Position numbers and translations under genes: made by a program. Shown here piece by piece: positions 20,724 to 40,550 of a DNA stretch of 64,000 nt. Location: positions 310,001 through 374,000 of the forward strand of contig CAKJVC010000049.1 of assembly GCA_918026815.1 (NCBI GenBank), read 5' to 3'. This DNA is from Chalara sp. BL73. Taxonomy: Eukaryota; Ascomycota; Leotiomycetes; Helotiales. Numbering within the stretch: the first letter of the stretch is position 1; every line of letters begins with the position of its first letter. The notes beneath the pieces are model-generated. The model saw only the letters and a program-made list of their open reading frames with translations. It was not told the origin of the DNA and searched no databases.

Positions 20724-21860
20724 AGTCATCCAACCCGCTCTGGGGGGTGTTCACACCAACAATAATACCCCTGGGATAAGCGGACGATCCTCGTCTCAGC
20801 ATCATCCGGTCTATGCCCAAAATAGCTGGTTCCTGGGGGTAAAGGATCATGCTCTCCCCCTTCCACTGCTGGTCAAATCTGCCCAAGCTGCCAATCCCTA
20901 TCTCACAGCATACACGGACAGCCCTGCAGGGCCGTTGACGGCCACCCAAAAAAAAAAGGGTGCAATGCAAGGAACAACAGCCCCAACTGGCAAGCCCAGC
21001 ACGGTCCCTGATGCTGCTATCCCTTGGAATGCTTGGCGCTAGGATGTCACAGGCTTGCAGCACACTTGCACTCAGCCTTTTCTCCTCATCTCCCTCGTTT
21101 GCTTCTCTCCCAACCTCATCCGGTGCTTTTGGTTTACTTTGTGTTTCGTCCTCTCCTACACTCATTTGGGCTTTGACTTTTGCTTTCCTGTCGCATCGCA
21201 TTCCTTTGGCTCGACAAGGTGCTGTGTGACTTGACATTCATTTCGACTAGACATTCTTTTAGAGCAGCCGTGGCTAGGACACGATACCCAACGTTCTCTT
21301 CATTCAAGATATTCACTCTTTACTGGGACCCGGAGGATTGTTAGCATCGAAACCGAAGAGAAGGACGAGAAACACAAGAAAGTTTGCTATCGCACTTAGC
21401 ACATCTAGCAAATCAAGTCTGATTCATACGACAAGTGACTCAAGGAATCAATACTGTTGGATAGTTGAAGAAGAGAATAGAAAAGCTAGTCCGAGCGAAG
21501 TTGGTTGAAAGACATTGCAGCCGTGTGCTTTGGAAACGAGGTCGGGAATAGCTTCAAAATTCGTAACACAACGGTCGCCCACGGAAGGAACGACTCACAC
21601 CGGACTCACCGTGAGACCAGGACCACACACTTCGCCCACCCATTGAGATAATATTGACTCACAACGCCTGCCTTACCTCGTTTCTCATCATTTCAAAGTT
21701 CGATACCATCAACCACAAAGGCCGTCTGATCGCTTCATCCTACTATCAGCCTCCTTGAAGGAGATCAGAAGTCTTCACGCCTTCTTGCAGCATCTTAGAA
21801 AACCAACCGACCCTCTCTTCCCTGAATCATTACCCGCACCACGGTCTCTTTACAATAGCA

Positions 21861-23638
21861 ATGTGGTCGAAAGGTCAGGCTTTCGTGCCCTTGACCGTCC
21901 TTCTTGGACTATCAAGCCCAGTCAGAGCATTCTGGCGCATGGAATGTCGCGCTCGAAGTGGTTATGCGCAAATTGATCCACTAGTCTCATTCGGAGGCAT
22001 CAGCGAACATATTCATGCCATCCATGGTGGTTCTGGTAAGTGTCTCTGCAATCCCATATCCACAATATTCCCCACATGATGTAAAGGATCATTCATGCCT
22101 ATTATGCCCAGTGAACCCTTACGGGCATGGTATTGACGCTGAAAGATGGATCAATCTATTCTTTTTAATGTTTAAAGCTAATTATTTCTACACAGCTTTC
22201 TCGCCAACTGCTACAACCGACGACCTTCTTCAGTCAGACTGTACCTCATGCTCTGTCGCCGAAGATAAATCAGCGTACTGGACTCCCTCCTTGTATTTCC
22301 AAGATTCTTCTACTGGAGAGTTCGAGGTTGTCCAACAGGAAGGAGGGATGTTAGCGTAAGGCTGCATATTTTATCCAGACTTCTTTAATAAAAATTGCTG
22401 ATAGAGTCCAGTTATTATCTTTTGTTTGCCAACTCGGACGATCCGGAGCAAAAAGTTCACGCCTTCCCGAAGGGATTCCAGATGATTGCTGGGGACGTTA
22501 ACCAACGAAATTTCACCTATCCTGTACCCGACATCGAGAAGTCTCTTTGGACCGGCGAATTCACCGAGCAGAAGTTCCTTCGTCAAGCCGCTATTGGGTT
22601 TAACTGCCTCAACTACCAGGCTGCCCCAGAGGGCACTCTCTACCGTCACTTCTTCCCTGATAAAGGGTATTTGGATGCCAACTGTGCCGATGGCATTCGA
22701 GCAGAGCTTATGTTCCCCAGCTGTTGGAACGGGGAGACGACTTCTTCTGATTCAAGGTCACATGTTGCGTATCCTTCCCAAGTCATGACTGGAGACTGTC
22801 CGAAGGAGTTTCCGAAGCGCCTAGTATCCATGTTGTATGAAACTATTTGGCGTACTGATCTCTTCGCTGATCGTGCCGGGACCTTTGTCTGGAGTAACGG
22901 TGACCCCAGCGGTAGGTGTCTTAATCCTCTTTGCGTATATTCGCTAATCTAGAACAGGGTTCGGTTACCACGGGGATTTCATCATGGGGTGGCAAGAGGA
23001 TTTCCTTCAATCGGCTGTAAGTATACTAGGCCATGTATGTTATGTTCTGTGACTAAATGTACTAGGTCGACACTTGTACCAACCCATCAGGAAAAATTGC
23101 TGATTGCCCGCTCTTCACTATCCAAGATGAGGCTACGTACTCAACCTGCTCCATCACAGAGCCCGAAAACATCAAATCGATCAAGGTAACCGGCAATCTA
23201 AAAAATCTCCCTGGTAATCCAGCCATTGTTGCGGGCCCAGAGTATGCCAAGGGAAAGACAGCAGGATCCATCAACCCAGCGACCTTGGCACCTGCACCTA
23301 TCATCTCGTCGTCTGCTGCGGTCCCAACGCTCTCTTACAGCTCTGGAGTATCAATTTCTCCAACGGAGGCTTCTGCCTATGTCCCAGGCGCTGTCTTTGC
23401 GGAAGAGCCTTCCGCCGCTCCAAACGTCAATGTCGCTGCTGCTATCCCCGAGACAACCACTCCAGCCAAGCTCCCTGAGCCTGCCGGCAGCTATTTTAGT
23501 ACTGAATATAGGACCAACGGCTATACCGTCAGCGAAATTCTCTGGGCGGAGGAAGTTGTCACAGTCACGGTCCCAACCACTGCCACCATCCAGGCCAAGC
23601 GCCACGCGCACCAGCACCGCCGCCGCCATGGATTCTAG
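21861..23638 (+). CDS. Secreted DUF1996-domain protein
   Basis: Five exons (21861-22035, 22196-22355, 22412-22911, 22958-23016, 23066-23638) join in frame to 488 aa. Residues 1-23 form a signal peptide with a hydrophobic core (VPLTVLLGLSSPVRA). The DUF1996 domain starts at FWRMECRARSGYAQIDPLVS and holds SEHIHAIHGGS, QSDCTSCSVAEDKSAYWTP, YLDANCADGIRAELMFPSCW and DLFADRAGTFVWSNGDPSGF. The four Cys and several His of these blocks are characteristic. After about residue 325 the protein is Ser/Ala/Pro/Thr-rich and ends in a His/Arg-rich tail. DUF1996 proteins are common in secretomes of filamentous fungi and their biochemical role is not established. The gene stands alone, with 4.1 kb upstream and 3.4 kb downstream free of genes. 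Confidence 0.9.
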
Positions 23639-26600
23639 GCCTTATGTGACTCAATTTCTTTTCTTTTACATGAATTACATACTAGGTTGGGCATGCGTGG
23701 ATTTTGCATTAAGCTCAGGAAAATACAAATGGTTTATGGGGTGCATATTGCGTAGAATAACCCATCGTCTTCCTGGCTTCTGGGCTGGAATCTGGAGGTT
23801 GGGAAGATTCGCAGATAGCTTTTGTGAAATAAATGGGATGTGAGAGTTATTTTGGAGTTATGCCGTGCATATGCAGTTCATGTCAATGCGATTGATCCTT
23901 GTGACCTGTGGTTGCCACAGACGGCGATCCTACCAACAAGTGCGCTGCACATCTGAAGTCAATCTGCGAGTTCCTTTTACACATGCAGGCTGGGTTATGC
24001 CGGTGCCAGCTGATAGCCTGTGGATTAGGTTTGCATTTCCACCATAGACAGGAACACTGGGAATACCACAAACTGGTTTTGATAATCCTAGTGTATCCTA
24101 TGCCTCGCTTGGGTTCTCTTTATATTGTTCTGATGCACAAAAGGCATCCATAGTGGCAGTTGGCATTTTCTGTAGTCACCACCTTTTCAATCATATCTTG
24201 TACCATACATTCGTGAAAAAGATTTTATCTGGTACCCGCCAACCGGAAAAATACCTCTATCATTTCCTGCCCCGAGAGCTTTAGCAGCAATGGAACGCTG
24301 GTGCCCGCAATATTATTACTAAGAACTTTGTGCATACGCCAATTCTTATCTTGTGGCACAAAAATCTACCTTGTACGGATAAAGGCATCAGGCTCGATAA
24401 GTAGGGGATTACTGAAAGCGAACCGATAGCTATCGAATATCAAAACATCATAAAGTGGACGACACCCCTCACCAATTCCTATTCTCAAAATGCTTGCATA
24501 TTCTATGCTATGGATGCTATCAATGATCTTACGTTAGTAGACTTTAATGACTCCGCGTATCTAGTATCAAATAGTCTTTCAGTTCACATGATATTGGTGT
24601 TGAAGGCGGAGTCGTCATGGAGCTTCCGAAGTCTGATGGCTCATAGCTCATAATTTATCTATCAGCCATGGCTTGGAAGGTGAACAATATTGTAGTTGCG
24701 AGGAAAAATTGTATGGATGCCTCCTCCCCTTCCAGATTCGCCAATTGCATGCAAATACTGTAATAATACAGCTGTGCAATGGCGGGGCCGCCCATAATCG
24801 TAACATTTCTCAAAATGCTTCATAGGTCTCTATATTTCAAGTGATGTAGCATCACGTAGACCTTCGATATTTTTGCTTGGTTTCCGAAAGAATAGCTGCC
24901 CGAATGTATTGATTTGTGAGGTGAGATACGCTCTACCGCCTTGTACCACCTTCGATACCGGATACCGCCTATACTGCTATAAGCTCATGTCACTTATTAG
25001 GGATGAAGTGTCACGCACATCGCTCAGCTTTTATTTCTCGCTTAACCTGACCCAAATTCGGACTTTACCCCTTTTTTTGGCTTCTGTAATTGTTGTGTGC
25101 CGCCAAATACTACTAAGTAGCTGCAATTTTTGCGCCAAATGAGAGCCTAGCCCGATTAAAACGCATTTGATCAAACTGGTGGATGAGTTCAACCAAGCAA
25201 TGGACACTTCTGAAAAATTAGCGTGAGTTTGAGACCAGGAGGCGTACGCCACAGCTTCGATCAGAGATGAGACAAAATCAACGCATCCTCCTTGAGACGA
25301 CTAGTGCACTTAAGACCCAACATGCATGCCAATCATTGTCTATGTTGCGATGAAGAAACCACAAGCGTTACTTCCAAAGATGGTAGCATTTAGGCGCCAT
25401 AAAATTTCAATTGAGGTCATACTTCTATTCATGTAGTTGAAAACCCGTCCATTTAGCCTCTGTGGAAGCGCGAAGGTGGATGTGAGTATGATTTCCCGAT
25501 TCAAATTGAAGCAGTGCTACTAGTGTTTCATAACTTCAGAGCGATAATGGCACCCACCAAAATCCAATAATGACCGCTAAAATAGTGCAGCAGGCGACAG
25601 TGAGATGGTATGATACGATAACTCGCAAGCACGGGTCAGGTATCTAGTCAAATCTAGCTTAAAGTTAAAACCTATGCTCTTCTAATTCTCTATCGAGTGC
25701 CACAGTTATCGCTAACAACCAAAATTCCATCTGTTTCAAAAAATTCACACTCAACTCCGACGTGTCTCTGCAGGCAAACCAGCACGATATTTGAGCAATA
25801 GATTTCTAGTGACAGAGAGGAGGGAACAGGATTTCTATCCGAAAGCTAGGAAATAAAGAGTTCGTACCTTTACATAGTAGGTAAGAGTGATCGAAAGCCG
25901 AGTGTGAACCCTGAAGCAAAAGTAAAAATTAAGAAGCTCTAAATACTAAGATAGCTTTAATAAAGTAATTCCCGAGAAAGTTGTTGGGGGACTGAAGGAG
26001 GATGCTCAGAGAGGAGACACCCCTGCTTGAGGTTCTTCGTCGCCATGAAAACCCAAATGAAATGGCTGCTTGAATAAGGATATTCGAAGAGCAGGTTTGT
26101 TCAGGAGAAAGAAGCCAACCTTCTATTAGCTGCCTCGAGGGGTTCTTCAACGATATCTCAAGACTGCCAACTCTAACGGAACAGAAAAGGAAGTGCGTCG
26201 AAGACCAAGAGACATGTGATGAAAGTTGGAGGAGATTACTACATCTAGCAGGCTGAACAACAAACATACTGTGGTCAACGAGGATAGTTACTTTATGGTC
26301 CTGCCGAGGACGAACTTAGCGATATGTTTTCTGTATTCTCTCATTCTTCCAAAGAGTCGAGTCATTGATGCAAAGCAGGCTCATGCGGGTATACGCTTAG
26401 ACTATGATGATCTTGTTCGGCTAAGCTGCACATGCACGACCGACTGGTGATGATTAGCTGCTTTGTGGGGTTTTGAGGGAAAGGGTTAGGGGCTATTAAA
26501 CATCCGATAACCATCACCGATCTTCTCATAGCATTATCTACATCTATATTCGGGTTTATAGCAGTTCTCTGTCAAGCAAAATATTGCATGTCGTGCTGGG

Positions 26601-27016
26601 TGAGTAACTACATCGGCTTCCAGCGGTTTAGCCAGCCAAAAGTGGGTGAGCGGAGGCTGTTCTACACCCGCTAGAATGGCGGGGTGCAGCACCCATGGAC
26701 GCCACAAAACCTACCTTCGGGATAGACTGTAATCCACACGGACTATACCCGGCCAGACATGGCAAGATCACCGCTAAATGCAGAAAATAACGTAACAAAA
26801 AATTACCTCTGTGTGCTCCATCATCATGGACCGCCAAGAAGAAAAAAAAAACCTCTCCATCATCGCAAACCCCGACGTCGGTTTAACTTTAGCCTGTCGT
26901 TCAGTCTCGACCGTTGACAATGCATATAAGTTTACCTAAAAACCCACCTCTATAGCACCCCATCATTTGTTGTGGAGAATTGTTAATGCTGAACGACCTC
27001 CGAATAAACCGATAAA
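23639..27016. other. 3.4-kb gene-free interval
   Basis: Scanned on both strands; only short frames without recognisable protein features. The last 450 bp hold the promoter and leader of the permease gene. Confidence 0.55.
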
Positions 27017-28732
27017 ATGGACGAGACTAAGCACCATCCGCAGGATGACAATGGCGATGCCTTCAAGGCGGAAGAGCAGGAGGCTACAGAGTTCAATCTG
27101 GCAGAGGGGAGCCACCAGCTGCAGCGCGGGCTGAAGAGTCGGCACATCCAATTCCTGGCACTAGGTATGCGTGACTGCCGTTGATCTGCTTCCTCCCCTC
27201 TCACATTCAAGTGTAGAAAGACCTTTATACTAATATTTCCACTGACAGGTGGTGCAATTGGAACCGGTCTCTTCATCGGCTCTGGTGGTATTCTTTCAGA
27301 AACTGGCCCAGCACCACTCTTCATGGGCTACATCTCCATGATGTTTGTTGTCTGGTGTGTTATGAATGATCTGGCAGAGATGGTGACCCTACTACCCATG
27401 AAAGGAATATCTATACCTTACTTCGTTAACCGCTTCGTGGAGCCCAGCTTGGCTTTTGCATCGGGATGGAATTATTGGTATGCGTACGCTATGTTAGTGG
27501 CAGCAGAGGCAAGCGCCGCATCAATCATTCTGGAATACTGGCAGACACCAGTTCCTACGGCTGTGTGGATCACCATTGTTCTGGTCATAATCCTGTTGTT
27601 GAACATTATCGCCGTCTCCTTCTTCGGTGAAGCCGAATTCTGGTTTGCAAGCATTAAGCTTATTACAATTATGGGGCTTATCATACTTGGGGTTGTGTTG
27701 TTCTTTGGAGGAGGGCCTAATCACGATCGCCTTGGGTTCAGATACTGGAATGATCCTGGTGCTTTCAAATCATATAGGGCTCCAGGCGAAACTGGGAAAT
27801 TCCTTGCGTACTGGCATGCATTTGTCAAGGCGGGTTTTGCATTCATCACCTCCCCCGAACTTATCGCAATTGCGGCAGGGGAAACTGTTGATCCTCGTCG
27901 AAATATTCCGAAGGCTGCGAGGCGTTTCATCTGGAGACTAGCAATCTTCTATGGGTTCTCCTCCCTTATTATCGGTATTATTGTTCCATCTGACGAGAAG
28001 AAATTGCTGGGAGCATCAAATGCCAGCGCGAGTCCGTTCGTTCTCGGGATCCAGAGAGCTGGCATAAGCGGGTTGAACCATGCCATCAACGGTGCTGTAT
28101 TAACATCTGCATGGTCTGCTGGTAACTCCTTTTTGTACTCCGGTTCGCGTGTTCTCTATTCAATGTCTTTGAGCAATCAAGCACCAAAGTTCTTCAGCAT
28201 CACCAACAGGCGTGGTGTCCCATATGTGGCTGTTGGCTTCACCTGGGTCATCTCACTGCTTGCCTACTTGAACGTCTCCAATACTGGTGCCACGGTATTC
28301 AACTGGTTTGTCAATATTTCAACCATCTCGGGATTTATCGCGTGGATTGTCGTCATGATCACCTACCTCCGCTTTCGGAAGGCGTTCGAGCACGCCGGAA
28401 TGTTGGACTCACTTCCATATCGGACTCCTTTCCAGCCCTACGCTACCTATTTCGTACTTTTCGTTATTGTTCTCCTGACGCTCACGAACGGTTTCCAGAT
28501 CTTTTTCAATGGATATTGGGATATCTCCGACTTCCTCGCTGCATACATTACTTTACCAATATTCTTGGCGCTGTACTTTGGACACAAGATTTGGTTCCGC
28601 ACTCCGTGGGCGACTCCGGTTAAGGATATTGATATCACAACCGGCGTTAGGGAGATGGATATTCTTGCCGAGATGGAGGAGGTGCGACGACCAAAGAATT
28701 TTGCGCAGAGGGTCTGGTTCTGGCTTGCTTGA
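27017..28732 (+). CDS. Amino-acid permease (APC/YAT family)
   Basis: Exons 27017-27164 and 27249-28732 give 543 aa; the 84-nt intron has a TACTAAT branch site. An acidic cytosolic N-terminus of about 45 residues leads to GGAIGTGLFIGSGGILSETG, the first-helix substrate-binding motif of fungal amino-acid permeases. FITSPELIAIAAGETVDPRR is the other family signature (usual F.G.E..G.AAGE...PR). About twelve hydrophobic segments are spread over residues 48-510, and the C-terminus is a short charged tail ending in FAQRVWFWLA. The protein should import amino acids across the plasma membrane by proton symport. Substrate cannot be read from sequence; the GISIPYFVNRF segment is reminiscent of Agp2/Put4-like members. 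No pathway genes are adjacent. Confidence 0.93.
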
Positions 28733-31700
28733 TTATGGAAATGGTTATCAGAGAAGACTATCAAAAGTTCTAGACGGAAGAGCAAAGTTTTGTACCGGCC
28801 CATGAAGAAAAAAAAAAAAAGGTAGACTCTGTGGATTTAATAGACAAAGGTTCAAAATAGAAGGATGTCATTTATCACATACATCATCGAAAGTTGTCAT
28901 TCAGTTATAGTTTCCTTACTGATACCATGGCTCAGTATTTAGAAGCGATCAGCTCCAAAAAGGAGAGCTGGATGACAAGGTATATGTACCAAATTTGACC
29001 AACTGCTCAATATATTAGATCACAGACTGAGGAGAACTGGGCCAACTCACTAGTATTAAGGATTAGGTCCGACCAGTTACTGAATGTAGATTTTCCACTT
29101 CTACTCATTCTCCTCTCCTAAAATTAGTAGGGACGATAGCCGAGGCATACTGTATAAACCCTAACTTATATTGAGTAAAATAGTATTAGAGTACTTTTTG
29201 TAAGATTAGAGCATAGGTATTAAGTAGTGTAATTATTTAAACTAATAACTAGTTTACACACAATAGTTTATTACTTGGACATACATTAATAAAGACTGTA
29301 CGGCATAGAAATATTGACCTTGCTCGGCTTTCTGCCAGTGACAGTAATGCTTAGAGCTACTGCAAATATAAAGAGGAAGCAGGCTGCAACAGGGAGCCTC
29401 ATGGCGTATATAAATAAGGTCGAAATTTGAAGGCAGGGAAATAGAGACCAAATATGATTTGGAGTCTGGAGATACTGATTGTAACAATAGTTGTGTTGAG
29501 GAGGTGCTTATGAATGCTGGGTTAGAATGCAAATCCACGATGAGTGATCAGGAGATTTTATATTCACTTGATCCAAATTATGTTACTATTTTAAATGCTT
29601 CTTCGGACATTGACTTTAAGTGAAGAATCGTAACAGTTATAGCATCTGGTGCTCTCGTCACCTCCTCTTCCTTTTACTCCTTTGATACTCCAATATGGCA
29701 TGTACCTGAGCTACCGCCAAGCGCTCCAAAGACAGAGATCTGACAAGTCACAAATTAACCATGCGACAGGCTTTGTGGAAAGGGGGATTATTAAATAGGG
29801 AGGGGACCGCGTATATCTTCTCTGTATTTGGGGCATTGCTAAGGTGGATACCTACATTTTAAGGCTAACTAGACGGCTACATCCTCGCGATTAGGCTTAG
29901 GGAATCTATCACCTTTCCTGATGCAGCTTGTCCATTTGAAATATTGGTTGCGGAGCTCAGAAAATATCCGGGCACTCCTCTGCTCTGCCATACATACATA
30001 TCAGATCGGTGGACTAGCAGTTTGCTGGGTACCTATCAGCAAACCCTACTGTTGTAAGCCGGTTTTTCTCATTTCCCCCTTACTCTGCTACAAGAGACTG
30101 TGCTTCGGCATACGAACGGAGGAACAGGACCTTTGTGGAAACTTACTAGGACTTGTGTCGAAACTCTCTCCGATTTTATTCATTTGCCATCGTGGTTTGT
30201 CGGTCCTTCTCTCTTTACCATAAAATGATAGTCCCAAAATAATGCTACCACTAAATTTGGTAAGCATATGCGATGCCATAGAGATAGAGAGGTCACTAAA
30301 AATTTCTCTTGATCAGCTCAATAGCCCAAGATGTTGTTTGTATAGATTTGGAACTTACACCAAACACCCACACGGCCAACAACTCTAACTAGTCCGCCTT
30401 ACCGACATATTTAAATGCTGAAAGGCTCTCTCATAACTACCAAAATGGCCGGCTATGTCTAACACACGCGGTTGGCGAGCGTTCAATACAACAAGCTCAT
30501 TGTTAACATCAACCTCCTAGCCACACAACGCCCAACTACCAGGCAATCCCGCCATCCCTGCCACCAAATTTTTTGCCTTGCCCCTCTCCACTCTCCGCGA
30601 TTCAGGAATGACACATGTACCACAAAACTTCAGTGATGTTGATAACGCTTTGAGCAACAGCCCAGCCCTCACCTTCGGCTCAAGCGGCTTTATCATAGAT
30701 ACTATCTACGGCAGCGTATTTGGCGATAGCGTTCGGATGGGATCATGCTGTTATCGCGAGGCAGCATACGAGGCCGTAAGCTGATGTTAAGCGTATTGCG
30801 GATCGTGAACGGGAAGGCGATCAGATGAGGAAAGCGGTGCGTGGGTGCCTGTTTCCAAGTCACCGTTGATGTGGGCTCATGAGGGTAATATTGAGACACG
30901 TAAGGGGAAACCCTTTATTTAGATATGTTAGAAAGAGAGCATAAAGGAGTTTTTTGCTTTTGAATACTGGAATGTCAACCTCGCGTAGTACTGGAGGTTG
31001 TTTAAGTTAGTCTGAGATTAGGTTCGCCAACACTTTTAGGCAATACGTGGGTACAGTTGCACCAATAGGCTCAATGACTCGAGAATTTTGAATTGTACTT
31101 CATATCTCAATGGTAAATAAGCTATTCTGGTGACTGCTCCTTGTGATATGTCTCACCACGGTTGTGGCCGAAGATAAGGTGCTTTCTTGGCAATGTGGTC
31201 TAAACGGATTTCAGTACGCAAACTCCTACCTCGAGCTATCATCAACTCTCTAGGAACCCAACTTCAACTGTCAAAAATAAACTTTGCAAGCGCTCGTAGG
31301 ACTAAATTTATAAGGCATATATTGAGCTTCGGTAATCTCTTGCCTATACCTGTGTCTCTATGGATGTAGCCTGTACAATTGATCGTATGACTCTTCAAAT
31401 AGACAAATGCAATGATGCATTCGAAAATGCGAATGCCGGGGCCTACCATATTGTCGCACAGCACAGTATAATGCATTCAAACCGAGTCTGCAGTAAGGGC
31501 TTTAGCATCAAATCACACCTCTGGAAACGCACTGTCTTGACGCTAAACAGAAGTTCCATGAATACAAAGCCTGTGGAGAAAGTTTTAGTTGCAGGCGCGG
31601 CCACTGGTATTTATATCACAAGCGAGACATCTACGGCACGTAATGGAAGTCAGGATGTAAGCAAGTACTCAACTCCAAATAGTTTCTAGACCTCTCATGC

Positions 31701-32011
31701 CGGGAATTAAACTCTGCACAGCTTTAAGTCTAACTTTAAGTCAAGTTAATCTTGTATATTTCCAAGTGAAGATAAAGTACCCCTTTACCGTTAAGTTTTA
31801 GACTCAGGGGTTAGCCCTATAGTTTAAAGAACTAAACTTTGAACTAAACCACTCATCAATATTATCCTTGTTCAAAACCATGCCATCCAACACGTGATTA
31901 TTTTAAACGCAACATTCGAATTTGGTCAAGTACAAAATAAAAGAGAGAAATGGTGCAACCTACAAGGGGCGATTGCCGACACGCTCATAACTTATCTATA
32001 TATTTATATAT
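28733..32011. other. 3.3-kb gene-free interval
   Basis: Includes an A tract at about 28807-28819 just after the permease and TATTTATA-type simple sequence near 31995-32020. Frames of 60-110 codons (for example 31360-31689) show no domain. Nothing else recognised. Confidence 0.5.
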
Positions 32012-33434
32012 TTATATACTCATAGCATCGTCCCAGTCACTATCTTCTACCACCGTTTTTAGCACAACACTCTTGCTCCCTTTTCCCGGCTTAATCTTCT
32101 CCTTAGTCAGTTTTGAGGCAGCACTAATTATAGACGCAGCATCTAGATCATCAGAATCATAATGCGCCCGCCAATCAACTCCCACGTCCTCTCCGCTGAT
32201 TGAAGGCTTCTCCTCAAAATATTTCTCTGCCAGTTCCATAAACTCTTCTTCTGATAATTCATCTAAACTATCCTCACTCTCTGTAATGGCCTGCGAGGGT
32301 ATGACGTTGCCTTTTCTTATTCGTTTGGGTTTCAGTAGCTTCTCAACTTCCTTTTGACCACGCATACGTAGAGTCAACTCTTTTACAATGTCTATCCATT
32401 TGAGTTTCGAGTTGCAGGATGGGCAATTCCCTTCGACAGGGACAACGGCTAAAGGGTCGTTCTCGAGAAAGTGTTTGCTGAGACAAGTTAGATGAGTGAC
32501 ACTCTCGCAGCCATATGTCGGGCATATGGCGTATATGCCTTCATCATGCTCAAGCCTTGTCGTGCAAATGGTGCATGAGCCTTCCCGTTCAAAATCTATA
32601 ATCTCCTTCCCTTTCACGACATACTCTTTCTGTGTGGCATAGTCCACATCCAATGCCTCAATGCCATAACTCCTACTCCCATAAGCCGCTTTGCTCTTGA
32701 ATTTTGGATTCTCCTTAACTCTATCCACAACATTTACGCCATCGATTTCTTCCGGCGGGAACTCCGTAATGATGTTTATAGAACCCCGTATAGGTTCGGA
32801 CACAGTCTTTGTCCATCTCAGCCATGATTTATGCACATCTTGCGAAAAAAAGTGGAGTTTGAGTGGCCAGCGGGAGAAAGAGGGCACGCGAAGGAGCAAA
32901 TGGAGATTTGAAAGGAGAGATGGGACGGTATGCCGTGGGCGTTTTGGATGGCCGGATTTTTTGCGTCCTGCTTCGTGTTGAATGCGGGATTCTTGAGGAA
33001 TATGAAGGGTGATGTGAGGGTTTTGCCATGCCCATCTGGCGATCTGATATTAGAAACGTTCGGAATCCTAGGTAGGGAATATCCCTAACGATAAATACAG
33101 ATCATGTGATACAACACGTGATGTATTAAAGATTGTTTTTGAAAGCAAACTCACTCGAATTGTAGTGCTGCAATATGACTTGGAAATCCAGTAACGATAC
33201 ATGCCATCTCCCATGGTCTGCTGCCTTGCCTGCTCGTACGTACGGCTCCTCCTTTGGCTAGACCATTATGTTGCTTAAGCCGCCTTACTGTACGCGCATA
33301 AGCATCTCGTTTGCCATCGCGAGTCTCTACCCACCTGGATTCGGGGTTGATCCAACATAAACACTGTTCGACCTCACGGTCGACCTCAGTAGATAGCAAC
33401 AATAAAATGCCGGAATTGGGCGATCGAGAACCAT
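32012..33434 (-). CDS. SLX1: Slx1, catalytic subunit of the Slx1-Slx4 structure-specific endonuclease
   Basis: Exons 33434-33335, 33287-33155 and 33035-32012 encode 418 aa. The GIY-YIG nuclease domain covers about residues 8-90: [32 protein letters not shown] and [20 protein letters not shown]. Tyr14, Arg36, His40 and Glu78 sit where Slx1 enzymes carry their catalytic residues; the Glu78 codon is split by the second intron, which supports that junction. A Cys/His-rich RING-type finger that binds Slx4 lies at about 232-285 ([19 protein letters not shown] ... CPSC). The acidic C-terminal tail is variable in the family. The enzyme cuts branched DNA such as Holliday junctions and replication forks in the nucleus. 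It diverges from the KDM5 gene. Confidence 0.93.

Positions 33435-40550
<7,116 letters not shown>

Larger units (their letters stand above)
17720..21860. other. 4.1-kb gene-free interval
   Basis: No protein-like frame is supported on either strand. It contains a diverged repeat pair (18577-18643 and 18760-18831), a GA microsatellite at about 19767-19782 and an ACAGC pentamer repeat at 20704-20723. The last 900 bp are pyrimidine-rich and may be promoter and leader of the secreted protein gene at 21861. Confidence 0.55.

Noticed and set aside
20665..21237. 190-codon minus-strand frame upstream of the DUF1996 gene
   Set aside because: No domain or homology cue; the amino-acid order looks like translated pyrimidine-rich leader DNA.
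26990..32010. Secondary-metabolite or nutrient-use cluster around the permease
   Set aside because: No biosynthetic, regulatory or catabolic gene is present within several kb on either side.
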